Positions 26,172 to 35,045 of a stretch of DNA of 64,000 nt are shown here, in pieces. The notes beneath the pieces are model-generated. The model worked only from the letters and a program-made list of their open reading frames with translations. It did no database searches and was not told the origin of the DNA. Made by a program: the position numbers and the translations under genes. The stretch's first letter is position 1. Each line of letters starts with the position of its first letter. Origin of the DNA: an uncultured Anaerolineae bacterium (GTDB lineage Bacteria; Chloroflexota; Anaerolineae; CG2-30-64-16); the NCBI GenBank assembly GCA_937124585.1, contig CAKZKT010000119.1, forward strand, positions 1-64,000, written 5' to 3'.

Positions 26172-27842
26172 ATGTCAGAGGAGGCCCTGGACATTGTCCT
26201 GGCCTATCACCGAGTCACCAAACATGCCCTCAATCGTTTCGCCGATGGCCCCGGCTACCTGGACTGGGCAACGCAGCCCAATCCGTTTCGGCGGTATGCG
26301 GGGGCCCGACTGATCCCGTTGCTGTTGCGACCGCCAGACGAGGCCGCGACCTCGGTCACGAGCGCCGGCGTCGCCGCACCGCTCGATCTGGCCGGCATCT
26401 CGCAGCTCTTCTTCGACAGCCTGGCGCTCTCAGCCTGGAAGGAGTATGGCGGCAGCCGTTGGGCGCTGCGCGTCAATCCATCCAGCGGCAACTTGCATCC
26501 CACCGAGGGCTATTTGATCTGCGGGGCTGTGCCCGGCCTGTGCGACGCGCCGATCGTGGCGCACTACGCGCCGAAAGAACATGGCCTGGAGGTGCGCGCC
26601 GATGTGCCGAGCGCATTGTGGCAGGCGCTGGCTGCGTGCCTGCCGCCAGATTCGTTTCTGGTCGGCCTCTCCACGATTTACTGGCGCGAGGCGTGGAAGT
26701 ATGGGCAGCGGGCCTATCGCTATTGTCAGCACGATGTGGGCCATGCGCTGGCCGCCATCGGCATCGCGGCGGCCGGGCTGGGTTGGCAGGCGCGCCTGCT
26801 CGACGGCCTGAGCACCGAGCAGGCCACCGATCTGCTCGGCCTGGCTGGCCAGGACGGCCCCGAGGCGGAACACGCCGATTGTCTCGTGCTCGTCTCCGTG
26901 CGCGCTACGGCCGATCTGCCTCACAGCTTGCCGGAGACGGTGACGGAAGCGTTTCGCAGCCTGGCCTGGCGCGGCACACCGAACGCCCTCAGCCCGCGGC
27001 ATGTGTCGTGGGAATGGGTGGATGCGGCGACTGCAGCCACGCGTAAGCCGGCCAGCCGGCCCGCGCCGCGCAATGATTACGGCACACATGGCATGTCTAT
27101 GGCTGCCGACGCGGCGCCGGCGCTGCCTTCACCTTCTCTGCGCCGCCTCATCCACCGCCGGCGCAGCGCCGTTGCCATGGACGGCCAGACCCATCTCGAG
27201 CAAGCGGTTTTTTACCGGATGATGGGTCGTACGCTGCCCGAGCAGAATCCGGCCTGCTTCGGCGTGTTGCCCTGGCGACCCCACGTCAGCTTGGCGGTGT
27301 TCGTCCATCGGGTCATCGGTCTGGAGCCGGGGCTCTATCTCCTGGCGCGCGAGCGAACGCACCTGGCTGGCCTGCGAGCGGCGCTCAAGCCAGCGTTCAC
27401 CTGGACGATCCCGCCAGGCTGTCCTGCCGGCCTGCTGTTCTACCACCTTCAAACGGGCGATATGCGCCGGATCGCGCAGCGCATCTCGTGCGACCAGGAG
27501 ATCGCGGCCGACGGCTGCTTCAGCCTGGGCATGGTGGCCGAATTCGAGGAGCCTTTGACCGAAACAGGCGCGTGGTTCTATCCGCGGCTGTTCTGGGAGT
27601 GCGGCCTGATCGGCCAGGTCCTCTATCTCGAGGCCGAGGCAGCCGGACTGCGTGGCACGGGCATCGGCTGTTTCTTCGACGATACGATGCATGGCTTGTT
27701 GGGGCTGTGGGACCGGCGGTTCCAGAGTCTCTATCATTTCACGGTGGGCGCCGCAGTGGAGGATGCGCGGTTGATCACGCTGCCGGCCTATCACCACCTG
27801 CAAAACCCCCGATCCGCGCGCGATGAGGAGTCCTATGCCTGA
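26172..27842 (+). CDS. SagB-type dehydrogenase with two nitroreductase domains
   Basis: The protein has 556 residues. It holds two tandem nitroreductase-like flavoprotein domains, roughly 1-270 and 310-545. Domain 1 has RVNPSSGNLHPTEGYLI and YRYCQHDVGHALAAIGIAAAGLGW, the SagB-type signature. Domain 2 has RRRSAVAMDG, LARERTHLAGLR and YLEAEAAGLRGTGIGCFFDD. SagB proteins oxidise azolines in some peptide toxins, but no cyclodehydratase or precursor gene is near, so that role is not supported. The C-terminal codons overlap the next gene by 8 bases. Confidence 0.85.
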   Translation: MSEEALDIVLAYHRVTKHALNRFADGPGYLDWATQPNPFRRYAGARLIPLLLRPPDEAATSVTSAGVAAPLDLAGISQLFFDSLALSAWKEYGGSRWALRVNPSSGNLHPTEGYLICGAVPGLCDAPIVAHYAPKEHGLEVRADVPSALWQALAACLPPDSFLVGLSTIYWREAWKYGQRAYRYCQHDVGHALAAIGIAAAGLGWQARLLDGLSTEQATDLLGLAGQDGPEAEHADCLVLVSVRATADLPHSLPETVTEAFRSLAWRGTPNALSPRHVSWEWVDAATAATRKPASRPAPRNDYGTHGMSMAADAAPALPSPSLRRLIHRRRSAVAMDGQTHLEQAVFYRMMGRTLPEQNPACFGVLPWRPHVSLAVFVHRVIGLEPGLYLLARERTHLAGLRAALKPAFTWTIPPGCPAGLLFYHLQTGDMRRIAQRISCDQEIAADGCFSLGMVAEFEEPLTETGAWFYPRLFWECGLIGQVLYLEAEAAGLRGTGIGCFFDDTMHGLLGLWDRRFQSLYHFTVGAAVEDARLITLPAYHHLQNPRSARDEESYA

Positions 27843-29511
27843 GACGCAACAGGTCATCTACTCGATGGTGCGTGTCGGTCGCGTCTACCCGCCGAACAGG
27901 CAGGTTCTGCGCGATATCTCGCTCGGCTTTTTTTACGGCGCCAAGATCGGCGTATTGGGCCTGAATGGTTCCGGGAAAAGCACTCTGCTGCGCATCATGG
28001 CCGGCGTGGATCAAGATTACCTGGGCGAAACGATGCTGTCCAAAGGCTACACCCGTGGCCTGCTGGAGCAAGAGCCCCGGCTCGATCCGACCAAAACCGT
28101 GCGCCAGGTGGTCGAAGAAGCAGTCCAGCCCATCGTGGATTTGCTCCGCCGCTACGATGAGGTCAGCAATCGTTTCAGCGAGCCGGACGCGGATTTCGAC
28201 CGGCTGATCGAGGAGCAGGGCCGGCTGCAGGAGGAGCTGGACAAGCACGATGCCTGGAATCTGGACAATCGCCTGGAGCAGGCCATGGACGCGCTGCGCT
28301 GCCCGCCGGGCGACACGCCAGTGGCCGTGCTCTCCGGCGGCGAGCGGCGTCGTGTGGCGCTCTGTCGGCTGCTGCTGACCCAGCCGGACATCCTGCTGTT
28401 GGACGAGCCGACCAATCACCTCGATGCCGAATCAGTCGCCTGGCTGGAGCGCCATTTGCGCGACTACCCGGGCACCGTCATCGCGGTTACCCATGACCGC
28501 TATTTCCTGGACAATGTGGCCGAGTGGATCCTGGAGCTGGATCGCGGTTACGGCATCCCGTGGCGAGGCAATTACTCTTCGTGGCTGGAGCAAAAACAGG
28601 AGCGCCTGCGCCGTGAAGAGAAGGCCGACATCCGTCGCTTGCGCACCCTGGAGCGCGAGCTGGAGTGGATTCGCATGTCTCCGCGCGCGCGACAGGCGAA
28701 GGGTCGCGCGCGCGTGACGGCCTACGAAAAGCTGTTGAGCCAGGAGACCGAACAGCGCCGCGAGGAGATGCAGATCTACATTCCGCCCGGTCCGCGGCTG
28801 GGCGATGTGGTGATCGAGTTCGCCGGCGTGTCCAAAGCCTATGACGACCGGCTGCTCTTCGAAGATCTCAGCTTTCAGGTGCCGGCCGGTGCTATCGTCG
28901 GCGTGATCGGCCCGAACGGCGCAGGCAAAACCACGCTGCTGCGCCTGATCACCGGCGAGGAGAGGCCGACCGCGGGCCGGATCACCGTCGGCCAGACGGT
29001 GGTGCTCGGCTATGTGGATCAGAGCCGGGACGCGCTTGACCCGAACAAGACGGTGTGGGAGGAGATTTCCGGCGGCGAGGAGAGCCTGACCCTGGGCACG
29101 CGGCGCGTCAACAGCCGGGCCTATGTGGCCGGGTTCAATTTCCTCGGCAGCGACCAGCAGAAGCGAGTGGGCGATCTCTCCGGCGGCGAGCGCAATCGGG
29201 TCCACCTGGCCAAGGTGCTTAAAAAGGGTGCCAATGTGCTGCTGCTCGACGAGCCGACCAACGACCTGGACGTGAACACCCTGCGCGCGCTGGAAGAAGC
29301 GCTGGATGACTTCGCGGGCAGTGCGCTCATCGTCAGCCATGATCGCTGGTTCCTCGACCGCATCTGCACCCACATTCTGGCGTTCGAGGAAGACGGCAGC
29401 GTGCACTGGTTCGTCGGCAATTGTTCGGACTACGAGGCAGATCGGCGCAAGCGCCTGGGCGTTGCTGCAGAGACTCCGCATCGGCTGGTGCACCGGCGCC
29501 TGACACGTTGA
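27835..29511 (+). CDS. ettA: EttA-like ABC-F ATPase
   Basis: The protein has 558 residues from the ATG at 27835, which has GAGGAG 4 bases upstream. Two ABC domains carry Walker A ([18 protein letters not shown]), signature ([16 protein letters not shown]) and Walker B plus DEPTNHLD / DEPTNDLD. The inter-domain linker has the arm-like [22 protein letters not shown] region of EttA. No membrane segment is present. EttA gates translation elongation according to ATP supply. The length matches EttA (about 555). Confidence 0.92.
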   Translation: MPETQQVIYSMVRVGRVYPPNRQVLRDISLGFFYGAKIGVLGLNGSGKSTLLRIMAGVDQDYLGETMLSKGYTRGLLEQEPRLDPTKTVRQVVEEAVQPIVDLLRRYDEVSNRFSEPDADFDRLIEEQGRLQEELDKHDAWNLDNRLEQAMDALRCPPGDTPVAVLSGGERRRVALCRLLLTQPDILLLDEPTNHLDAESVAWLERHLRDYPGTVIAVTHDRYFLDNVAEWILELDRGYGIPWRGNYSSWLEQKQERLRREEKADIRRLRTLERELEWIRMSPRARQAKGRARVTAYEKLLSQETEQRREEMQIYIPPGPRLGDVVIEFAGVSKAYDDRLLFEDLSFQVPAGAIVGVIGPNGAGKTTLLRLITGEERPTAGRITVGQTVVLGYVDQSRDALDPNKTVWEEISGGEESLTLGTRRVNSRAYVAGFNFLGSDQQKRVGDLSGGERNRVHLAKVLKKGANVLLLDEPTNDLDVNTLRALEEALDDFAGSALIVSHDRWFLDRICTHILAFEEDGSVHWFVGNCSDYEADRRKRLGVAAETPHRLVHRRLTR

Positions 29512-29546
29512 TTCCCTGCGCCGCCACCCTGGCGACAGGATGAGGG

Positions 29547-29580
29547 CGTAGGGGGCAGCGCCTCTGTGCCTGCCCCTACG
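29547..29580. terminator. Bidirectional hairpin between ettA and the PrsW-like gene
   Basis: CGTAGGGG plus CAG (29547-29558, one bulged G) pairs with CTGCCCCTACG (29570-29580). The hairpin lies between two convergent genes and slightly overlaps the stop of the minus-strand gene. Confidence 0.5.
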
Positions 29581-30769
29581 TTGTTCGGGCCAGCCACCAG
29601 GGGATGAAGGCCAGCTCGGCGATCACCAGCAGCGCCAGGGCCATCAAGAACACGACCAGCAGGCCGGTGATGCCGAGACGGGCCAGGGCAGCCGGATCGG
29701 CGAGCGCATTGCTGTGCAGCGAGAGCAGGCCGATGAGGGCGACCGCTGTGTTCCAGGCGCTGTGCAGGCCAAATGCCAGCATCCCCAGGCCCGCGCCGGC
29801 CAGTCTGCGGCGCTCGATCAGCGCCATCTGCCAGCCCAGGCCGGCCAGCCCGGCTGCCAGGCAGTGCATGGCAGCCGCCGCGCTGCGCAAGAGCATCAGG
29901 CCGGCCCACATCTCGCTCATGCGGAGTGCCACCGCGCCGTTCAGGACCCCTTCCACAATGGCAAAACCGGCGCCGGCCGTTACACCGATCAGGAAGCCGC
30001 TCAGACGATCGGGTCGGCCGCCGACTGCGATGACCCATGGCGTCGCCAGGGCCTTGAGCAGCTCCTCAACCAGCGGGCCGATCACGCCGAGCAGGCCCAG
30101 CACCCCCAGGGCGAAGAGCGGCGCCGCGATGATGTCTCTGACTTGCGTCAGGTCGAGAAGCTGGTCGGCTGCGCGCAGCTCGAGCGCCAGCGCCCACAGC
30201 TGCTCGGCCAGCGCCGGATCGAACAGCAGAATGCCGAGCGCCAAAAGCAGCACCGCGACGAGGGCGATAAGCAGCTCGATCAGCGCGGCCAGGCTGGCGC
30301 TGCCCAGGCCGCCCCAGGCCAGGCTGCCGAGCGCGCGATGCCAGGTCACAGCGCGGGCAGGCTGACCGGCCGCGTTGAACGCCAGCGACAGGCAGACGAA
30401 AGCAGGCAATATCGCCGCGGCCAGCTGAAATACGGGCCGCGCCAGGTCGGCCGGGCCGGCAAACGCCACGGCCTGTCCGATCATCAGCACGCCGACCAGG
30501 GCCACCAGCCAGCTCCACCATTTCCCCGGTCGCATGGCCGGACTGGGCATGCCGCGCCACGCGCGGTAGCCGGCCCACGCCAGCGGTAATCCCAATCCTA
30601 TGCCGATGACGGCGAGGCCGAGCGCAATGCTCACCACCGGCCAGACCGCGGACCGTTCCACATTTCTCTCCCACAGGCTGAGCCCTGTGAACAGCGCCGC
30701 CAGCAGCGGTCCGGCCGCTGCAGCGGCCAGCCCACCGGTAAACGATAAAGCCAGGATGAGATCGCGCAT
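29576..30769 (-). CDS. PrsW-like intramembrane metalloprotease
   Basis: The protein has 397 residues with nine or so hydrophobic helices. PrsW family motifs are present in order: VEELLKALATPW (EE motif), GFAIVEGVLN, AMHCLAAGLAGLGW and LHSAWNTAV, which together supply the Glu and His metal ligands. PrsW cleaves anti-sigma factors in Bacillus; the target here is unknown, and no sigma or anti-sigma gene is near. A TATAAT at 30816-30821 on the minus strand may be its promoter. Confidence 0.8.
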   Translation of the reverse strand: MRDLILALSFTGGLAAAAAGPLLAALFTGLSLWERNVERSAVWPVVSIALGLAVIGIGLGLPLAWAGYRAWRGMPSPAMRPGKWWSWLVALVGVLMIGQAVAFAGPADLARPVFQLAAAILPAFVCLSLAFNAAGQPARAVTWHRALGSLAWGGLGSASLAALIELLIALVAVLLLALGILLFDPALAEQLWALALELRAADQLLDLTQVRDIIAAPLFALGVLGLLGVIGPLVEELLKALATPWVIAVGGRPDRLSGFLIGVTAGAGFAIVEGVLNGAVALRMSEMWAGLMLLRSAAAAMHCLAAGLAGLGWQMALIERRRLAGAGLGMLAFGLHSAWNTAVALIGLLSLHSNALADPAALARLGITGLLVVFLMALALLVIAELAFIPWWLARTT

Positions 30770-30815
30770 CTGTCACCTCACATCATGTACAGGCCAACAC
30801 GGCGTCGGCGCTTTG

Positions 30816-30844
30816 ATTATAAAACGAGTTTGCCGGCGGTGGAA
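30816..30844 (-). promoter_or_regulatory. Possible promoter of the PrsW-like gene
   Basis: A perfect TATAAT (30816-30821, minus strand) stands about 47 bases before the start. A weak TTCCAC-like -35 lies 17 bases upstream of it. Confidence 0.35.
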
Positions 30845-30914
30845 ATCACCCTGAGCCGCCGGCGTCTGGTCGCTGTCACGGCAGGGGGCATGGTGTGCAG
30901 CGCAGGCCAAAAGT

Positions 30915-30943
30915 GCATTTGATGCATCAGATGCATCAAATGC
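30915..30943. promoter_or_regulatory. Perfect 14-base-arm palindrome upstream of the sulfur operon
   Basis: The arms 30915-30928 (GCATTTGATGCATC) and 30930-30943 are exact reverse complements around a single A. The octamer GATGCATC, itself a palindrome, occurs in each arm, and a variant (GATGCATA) follows near 30958. It lies about 80 bases before the start of the HTH-PocR gene, as expected for a dimeric regulator's operator. Confidence 0.65.
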
Positions 30944-31020
30944 GCATGGTGCAATATGATGCATATCATACATCGAAATCATCTATCATGTTACATTGGG
31001 AGCAATCACAGGAGTGCAGC

Positions 31021-31779
31021 ATGGCAGACCTTTTGACGACGCATGATGTTCAGGCGCTGCTCCACGTGGATCGCACGACTATCTACCGGATGGTGGAGAG
31101 CGGGCAGTTGCCGGCGATTCGGGTAGGCAAGCAGTGGCGGTTCGCGCGTGCTGAGATCGAACAGTGGTTGGAGCGCGCCCGTCAGGCCGGCCGGCCAGTG
31201 TTGTCTGCGGCCGGTGTGGCTCCGGCGAAGGTCGAGCCGTTCCCTTCCGCCTGCATCCAGCTGATTCAGGACGCCTTTGCCGACCTGTTGGGGGTGATGA
31301 TGGTTGTCACCGACATGCACGGCCAGCCGGTCACGCAGTTCAGCAATCCCTGCGGCTTCTATCAGGCGCTGACGCGCGATCCGGAGGCGGTTGGCCACTG
31401 CATTCGGAGCTGGCAGCAAATGGCGGCTGACCCCGCCATCGAGCCGCGCTTCTTCCCCAGCGAGATGGGCTTGCTCTGCGCGCGCGGGTTGATTCGCGTG
31501 GGGGCCGAGCTGAAGGGCATGGTGGTGATCGGCGGCATTGCGCCGGAGATCTGGCCGCCGGCCGCTGCCCAGCTCGCGCGCCTGGCCGAACAGTTCGACG
31601 TGAGCCTGGCCACTGTCATGGCACATGTGGATGAGGTCTACTACCTGGACAAAGCAGCACAAGAACGGGCGCTGCGCTTCGTGCAGCGCATCGCCGATAT
31701 CTTTTCGCACATCGTCAACGATCGGAGCGCCTTGTGCGGCCGGCTACAGGCCATCGCATCGCTGACAATGTTGTCTTGA
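31021..31779 (+). CDS. HTH-PocR sensor/regulator of the sulfur operon
   Basis: The protein has 252 residues from the ATG at 31021, which has AGGAG upstream. The N-terminus is an excisionase/MerR-like helix-turn-helix (LLTTHDVQALLHVDRTTIYRMVESG and VGKQWRFARAEIEQWL). A PocR ligand-binding domain follows at about 75-235. Conserved cysteines appear as SNPCGFYQ, VGHCIRSW and GLLCARGLI, with IGGIAPE between. PocR domains are known as small-ligand sensors. It starts a five-gene operon with sqr 19 bases downstream, so it probably controls sulfide oxidation. The ligand is unknown. Confidence 0.8.
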   Translation: MADLLTTHDVQALLHVDRTTIYRMVESGQLPAIRVGKQWRFARAEIEQWLERARQAGRPVLSAAGVAPAKVEPFPSACIQLIQDAFADLLGVMMVVTDMHGQPVTQFSNPCGFYQALTRDPEAVGHCIRSWQQMAADPAIEPRFFPSEMGLLCARGLIRVGAELKGMVVIGGIAPEIWPPAAAQLARLAEQFDVSLATVMAHVDEVYYLDKAAQERALRFVQRIADIFSHIVNDRSALCGRLQAIASLTMLS

Positions 31780-31798
31780 AAAAGGAGAAACGCACAGT

Positions 31799-33031
31799 AT
31801 GAAAAAGCTACTCGTTCTCGGCGCCGGGACGGCCGGCACTATGGTGGTCAATCGGCTCAACCGGCTGCTCGATCAAGATGAATGGAAGATCACGGTCGTA
31901 GATCAGCACGAGACGCACTATTATCAGCCCGGTTTCTTGTTCATCCCGTTCGGCATGTACAGCAAGAACGATGTGATCAAGCCGAAGCGCGATTTCATCC
32001 CGGCCAATGTGGAGATGATCGTCTCGACGGTCGAGATCATCGAACCGGAGCACAATCGGGTACGGATTGCCAAGGGCAACCGCTATCTGAATTACGATTT
32101 CCTGGTGATCGCCACCGGCGCGCACACGCGGCCCGATCAGACACCCGGTCTGATGGAACACGAGTGGCGGAAATCCATCCACGACTTTTACACCATCGAA
32201 GGCGCGGTCGAACTGGCCCGTTATCTGCGCACCTGGAAAGGTGGCCGGATGGTCGTCAACGTGGTGGATAACCCGATCAAGTGTCCGGTTGCGCCGCTGG
32301 AATTCCTGATGTTGGCCGACTGGTACTTCCACGAGCAGGGCATTCGCGATCGGGTCGAGCTGATCTATGCCACGCCGCTGCCCGGCGCGTTCACCAAGCC
32401 GATCGCGTCCAAATACCTCGGCTCGATCCTGGAGGAGAAGGGGATCAAAGTCGTGCCGGATTTCCTGGTCGAACATGTGGAGCCGGACGCGAAGAAGCTG
32501 GTGCACTACGATGAATCCGAGCTCGAGTACGACCTGCTGGTCACGGTGCCGTTGAACATGGGCGATGAGGTGATCGGCCGTTCGGGCCTGGGCGACGAGC
32601 TCAACTTCGTGCCGGTGGATCCGCACACCTTCCTTTCGCCCAAATATCCGAACATTTTCGTGCTAGGTGATGCGGCGGCCGTGCCCACTTCGAAGGCGGG
32701 GTCGGTGGCCCATTTCGCGGTGGATTGCTTCAGCGAGAACTTCCTGCGCTACATAGACGGGCTGGAGATGCAGCCAACCTTTGACGGCCATGCGAACTGC
32801 TTCATCGAATCGGGTTTCGGCAAGGGGCTGCTGATTGACTTCAACTACGATGTGGAGCCGTTGCCCGGTCGCTATCCTCTGCCGGGGGTCGGGCCCTTCA
32901 AGTTGCTGCAGGAATCCGAGATGAACCATTGGGGCAAGATGATGTTCCGCTGGATGTACTGGAACATCCTGCTCAAAGGCCAGGAATTGCCGTTGCCCGC
33001 CCGCATGAGCATGGCCGGCAAGTGGCGCTAG
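31799..33031 (+). CDS. sqr: Sulfide:quinone oxidoreductase-like flavoprotein
   Basis: The protein has 410 residues. An FAD-binding N-terminus (LVLGAGTAGTMVVNRL), DFLVIATGAHTRPDQTPG and NIFVLGDAAAVPTSKAGSVAH follow the SQR/flavocytochrome c sulfide dehydrogenase pattern. Cysteines at IKCPVAP and ANCFIES are in place for the redox-active pair. The C-terminal amphipathic region supports peripheral membrane attachment. It would oxidise sulfide to sulfur or polysulfide and reduce quinone. The downstream DUF1641, TusE-like and DsrE2-like genes support a sulfur function. Confidence 0.87.
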   Translation: MKKLLVLGAGTAGTMVVNRLNRLLDQDEWKITVVDQHETHYYQPGFLFIPFGMYSKNDVIKPKRDFIPANVEMIVSTVEIIEPEHNRVRIAKGNRYLNYDFLVIATGAHTRPDQTPGLMEHEWRKSIHDFYTIEGAVELARYLRTWKGGRMVVNVVDNPIKCPVAPLEFLMLADWYFHEQGIRDRVELIYATPLPGAFTKPIASKYLGSILEEKGIKVVPDFLVEHVEPDAKKLVHYDESELEYDLLVTVPLNMGDEVIGRSGLGDELNFVPVDPHTFLSPKYPNIFVLGDAAAVPTSKAGSVAHFAVDCFSENFLRYIDGLEMQPTFDGHANCFIESGFGKGLLIDFNYDVEPLPGRYPLPGVGPFKLLQESEMNHWGKMMFRWMYWNILLKGQELPLPARMSMAGKWR

Positions 33032-33041
33032 GAGGCGCGCG

Positions 33042-33716
33042 ATGGATCAGACACTGGCCGAACTCAACCAGAAGATAGACCAGCTGACGGCCCAGGTCAG
33101 CTACCTGGCCGAACAGGCACAGATCGCCGAGCGCCAGCGCCAGGAGCGCGCCGAGTTGATGCGCGACGTGATGCCGATCATCAACGATGCCTTTAGGCTG
33201 ACGACGGAGCAACTCGAGGAGGTGCAGGAATATGTGGATCTGGGTGATCTGCTGCGCCTGTTCAAGCGTCTGCTGCGCAATGGTCGCAACCTGGAGGCGA
33301 TGCTCGATCAGCTCGAAAGCCTGATGGATCTGCTCCAGACCATCGGCCCGCTGAGCGATCAGATCTTCTGTCGGGCAGTGGATACGCTGGCCGAGGCAGA
33401 ACGCAAGGGTTATTTTGCCTTTGCGCGCGGCGGCTTGAAGATCGCCGATAACATCGTCACTTCGTTCACCGAGGAGGATGTCCTGGCGCTGGGCGACAAT
33501 ATCGTCCTGATCCTCAATGTGATCAAGGCGATGACCCAGCCACAGATCATGAGCTTCGTGCAGAACACCGTTGCCGCGGCCGAGGAGGAAGTCGCCAGGC
33601 CGGTGGACACCTCATTGCTGGCCCTGCTGCGTCAGATGAACGATCCGGCCGTCCGCCGCGGCCTCGCCCTCACCCTGCGCGTGCTGCGGGTGATCGGGAA
33701 TCAGGGAAACAAGTAG
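33042..33716 (+). CDS. DUF1641 protein
   Basis: The protein has 224 residues and is mostly helical. A coiled-coil N-terminus (residues 1-45) is followed by the DUF1641 core, ending with LLALLRQMNDPAVRRGLALTLRVLRVIG. Members of this family are commonly encoded next to SQR-like or formate dehydrogenase-like genes, and their role is unknown. It starts 10 bases after sqr. It was seen here only as a neighbour of sqr, and no cofactor motif is visible. Its last codons run into a repeat array. Confidence 0.85.
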   Translation: MDQTLAELNQKIDQLTAQVSYLAEQAQIAERQRQERAELMRDVMPIINDAFRLTTEQLEEVQEYVDLGDLLRLFKRLLRNGRNLEAMLDQLESLMDLLQTIGPLSDQIFCRAVDTLAEAERKGYFAFARGGLKIADNIVTSFTEEDVLALGDNIVLILNVIKAMTQPQIMSFVQNTVAAAEEEVARPVDTSLLALLRQMNDPAVRRGLALTLRVLRVIGNQGNK

Positions 33717-33818
33717 ACAAGGAGACAGGTAGACAAGGAGACAAGTAGGCAAGGCCCTTGTCCACTTGTTTCCTTGTCTACTTGTTTCCTTGTCTACCTG
33801 TCTACCCATCTACTTCAC
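33705..33818. repeat. Inverted octamer array upstream of the tusE-like gene
   Basis: Repeats of GAGACAAG / GTAGACAAG on the left (about 33705-33752) are mirrored by CTTGTCTAC / CTTGTTTC on the right (about 33757-33818). The two sides can pair over long stretches around a short GC centre (near 33751-33759). The last codons of the DUF1641 gene lie in the array. Confidence 0.85.
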
Positions 33819-33838
33819 ATTTACCAGGAGAGTCACTC

Positions 33839-34159
33839 ATGGCAACTCGTGTCATTGCGGGGAAGACCGTACAGGTCAACGAAGAAGGTTTTCTGACGAA
33901 CCCGGCCGAATGGACCAAAGAGATCGCCGTGGAGATCGCCAAAGAAGAGGGGATCGCCGAGCTGACCCCGGCGCACTGGAAGGTGATCGAGTACTGTCGC
34001 GCCACCGCGGCGAGCCTCGGCGGCAAATCGCCCACCCTGCGCCAGATCACCACCGGCGCCGGCGTTTCGACCAAAGAACTCTTTGCGCTCTTCCCAAAGG
34101 GGCCGGCCAAAAAAGTCGCACACATCGCCGGCCTAGGCAAGCCAGAAGGGTGTGTGTGA
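33839..34159 (+). CDS. tusE: TusE/DsrC-like sulfur carrier
   Basis: The protein has 106 residues. GGAG lies 8 bases before the ATG. The family pattern is clear: a V(I)AGKTVQVNEEGFL start, AEWTKEIAVEIAKEEGI, LTPAHWKVI, then FPKGPAKKVAHIAGLGKPEGCV at the end (described by position 85-106). The penultimate Cys is kept, while the second DsrC cysteine 11 residues upstream is Ala. It therefore fits single-cysteine TusE rather than true DsrC. It would shuttle sulfur as a persulfide. It is flanked by inverted repeat arrays. Confidence 0.85.
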   Translation: MATRVIAGKTVQVNEEGFLTNPAEWTKEIAVEIAKEEGIAELTPAHWKVIEYCRATAASLGGKSPTLRQITTGAGVSTKELFALFPKGPAKKVAHIAGLGKPEGCV

Positions 34160-34262
34160 GGGAAGGAAACGAGGAGACAAGGAAACAAGGAAACAAGTAG
34201 ACAGGGAAACAAGGAAACAAGGGACTTGTCTACCTGTCTACCTGTCTACCCGTCTACTCAAA
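34158..34262. repeat. Inverted octamer array between the tusE-like and dsrE2-like genes
   Basis: GGAAACAA and GTAGACAG units on the left (about 34158-34223) are mirrored by CTTGTCTAC / CTGTCTAC units on the right (about 34224-34258). It is the same family as the array at 33705-33818, so the tusE-like gene sits between two similar arrays. Confidence 0.85.
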
Positions 34263-34276
34263 AAAGGAGGATTCCC

Positions 34277-34780
34277 GTGGCTGATGAACCTCGCAAGATT
34301 GCATTTATTTGCTCCAAAGGCGACCTGGACATGGCGTACCCGGCCCTGGTGATGGGTTGGGCCGCGCTGGGCAACGGCATTGATGTCACCATCTTCTTTA
34401 CTTTCTGGGGTCTGGACATCATCAACAAGCATCGGCAGGACAAGCTGGAGCTGGCGCCGGTGGCCAACACCAGTATGAAGATGAAGATGATGGGCCTGCC
34501 GACCGGCAACCTTGGCATCCCCAACCTCCTGGGCATCCTGCCGGGCATGACCGCTTTCACGACCTGGTTCATGAAGAAGAAGATCGCCGAGGTGGGCGCG
34601 CCGCCGGTAGGTGAGTACCTCCAAATGCTGGTGGATGGCGGTGCCAAGCTTTATGCGTGCAAGATGTCGGTGGACATGATGGGGCTGACGAAAGAGGATT
34701 TCGTGGACGGTGTGCTTGACATCGTCACCGCCTCCGATTTCATGGACATGACCGAAGGCGCGCAGATCATCTTCATTTGA
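34277..34780 (+). CDS. dsrE2: DsrE2-like sulfur-transfer protein
   Basis: The protein has 167 residues from a GTG start at 34277, which has AGGAGG 6 bases upstream. The DsrE fold features are visible: IAFICSKGDLDMAYPALVMGWAALG, IFFTFWGLDII, a Met-rich MKMKMMGLP segment, and the Cys motif YACKMSVDMMGL near residue 130. It is close to the membrane-associated DsrE2 group that takes part in cytoplasmic sulfur transfer. It ends the operon; no TusA or rhodanese gene is in the window. Confidence 0.85.
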   Translation: MADEPRKIAFICSKGDLDMAYPALVMGWAALGNGIDVTIFFTFWGLDIINKHRQDKLELAPVANTSMKMKMMGLPTGNLGIPNLLGILPGMTAFTTWFMKKKIAEVGAPPVGEYLQMLVDGGAKLYACKMSVDMMGLTKEDFVDGVLDIVTASDFMDMTEGAQIIFI

Positions 34781-34788
34781 TCTGCTCA

Positions 34789-34826
34789 GCGCGGCGCCCG
34801 GCCCTCTTCGAAGTCGGGCGCCGCGC
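34789..34826 (+). terminator. GC-rich hairpin after the sulfur operon
   Basis: Perfect 12-base arms, 34789-34800 (GCGCGGCGCCCG) and 34815-34826, surround a 14-base loop, 8 bases after the dsrE2 stop. No T-run follows, so it is only a probable terminator. Nothing else is supported up to 35045. Confidence 0.5.
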
Positions 34827-35045
34827 CTCGCGACGAATACATGCACTCGGCCACCAATCGCGCCGGTTACCGGCCGGCGAAGATTGCGTGTATCATTATT
34901 GTTTGCCAAGCCAGGCGCGAATCAGTTCTGCGTCAAGTCCGGACATCGTCAAACCTCATGAATCATGGCTCAAGGCGCTGATATCATTGTATCACATATT
35001 ATCTGCCCGAGCCCCCAGATGTCAGATTTTTGACCGGAACACGCT

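Noticed and set aside
26172-27842. Thiazole/oxazole-modified peptide cluster suggested by SagB homology
   Set aside because: No cyclodehydratase (SagC/D-like), precursor peptide or protease gene lies nearby.
33839-34159. True DsrC of dissimilatory sulfur metabolism
   Set aside because: The second C-terminal cysteine is Ala and no dsrAB genes are seen, so the TusE-like call is safer.
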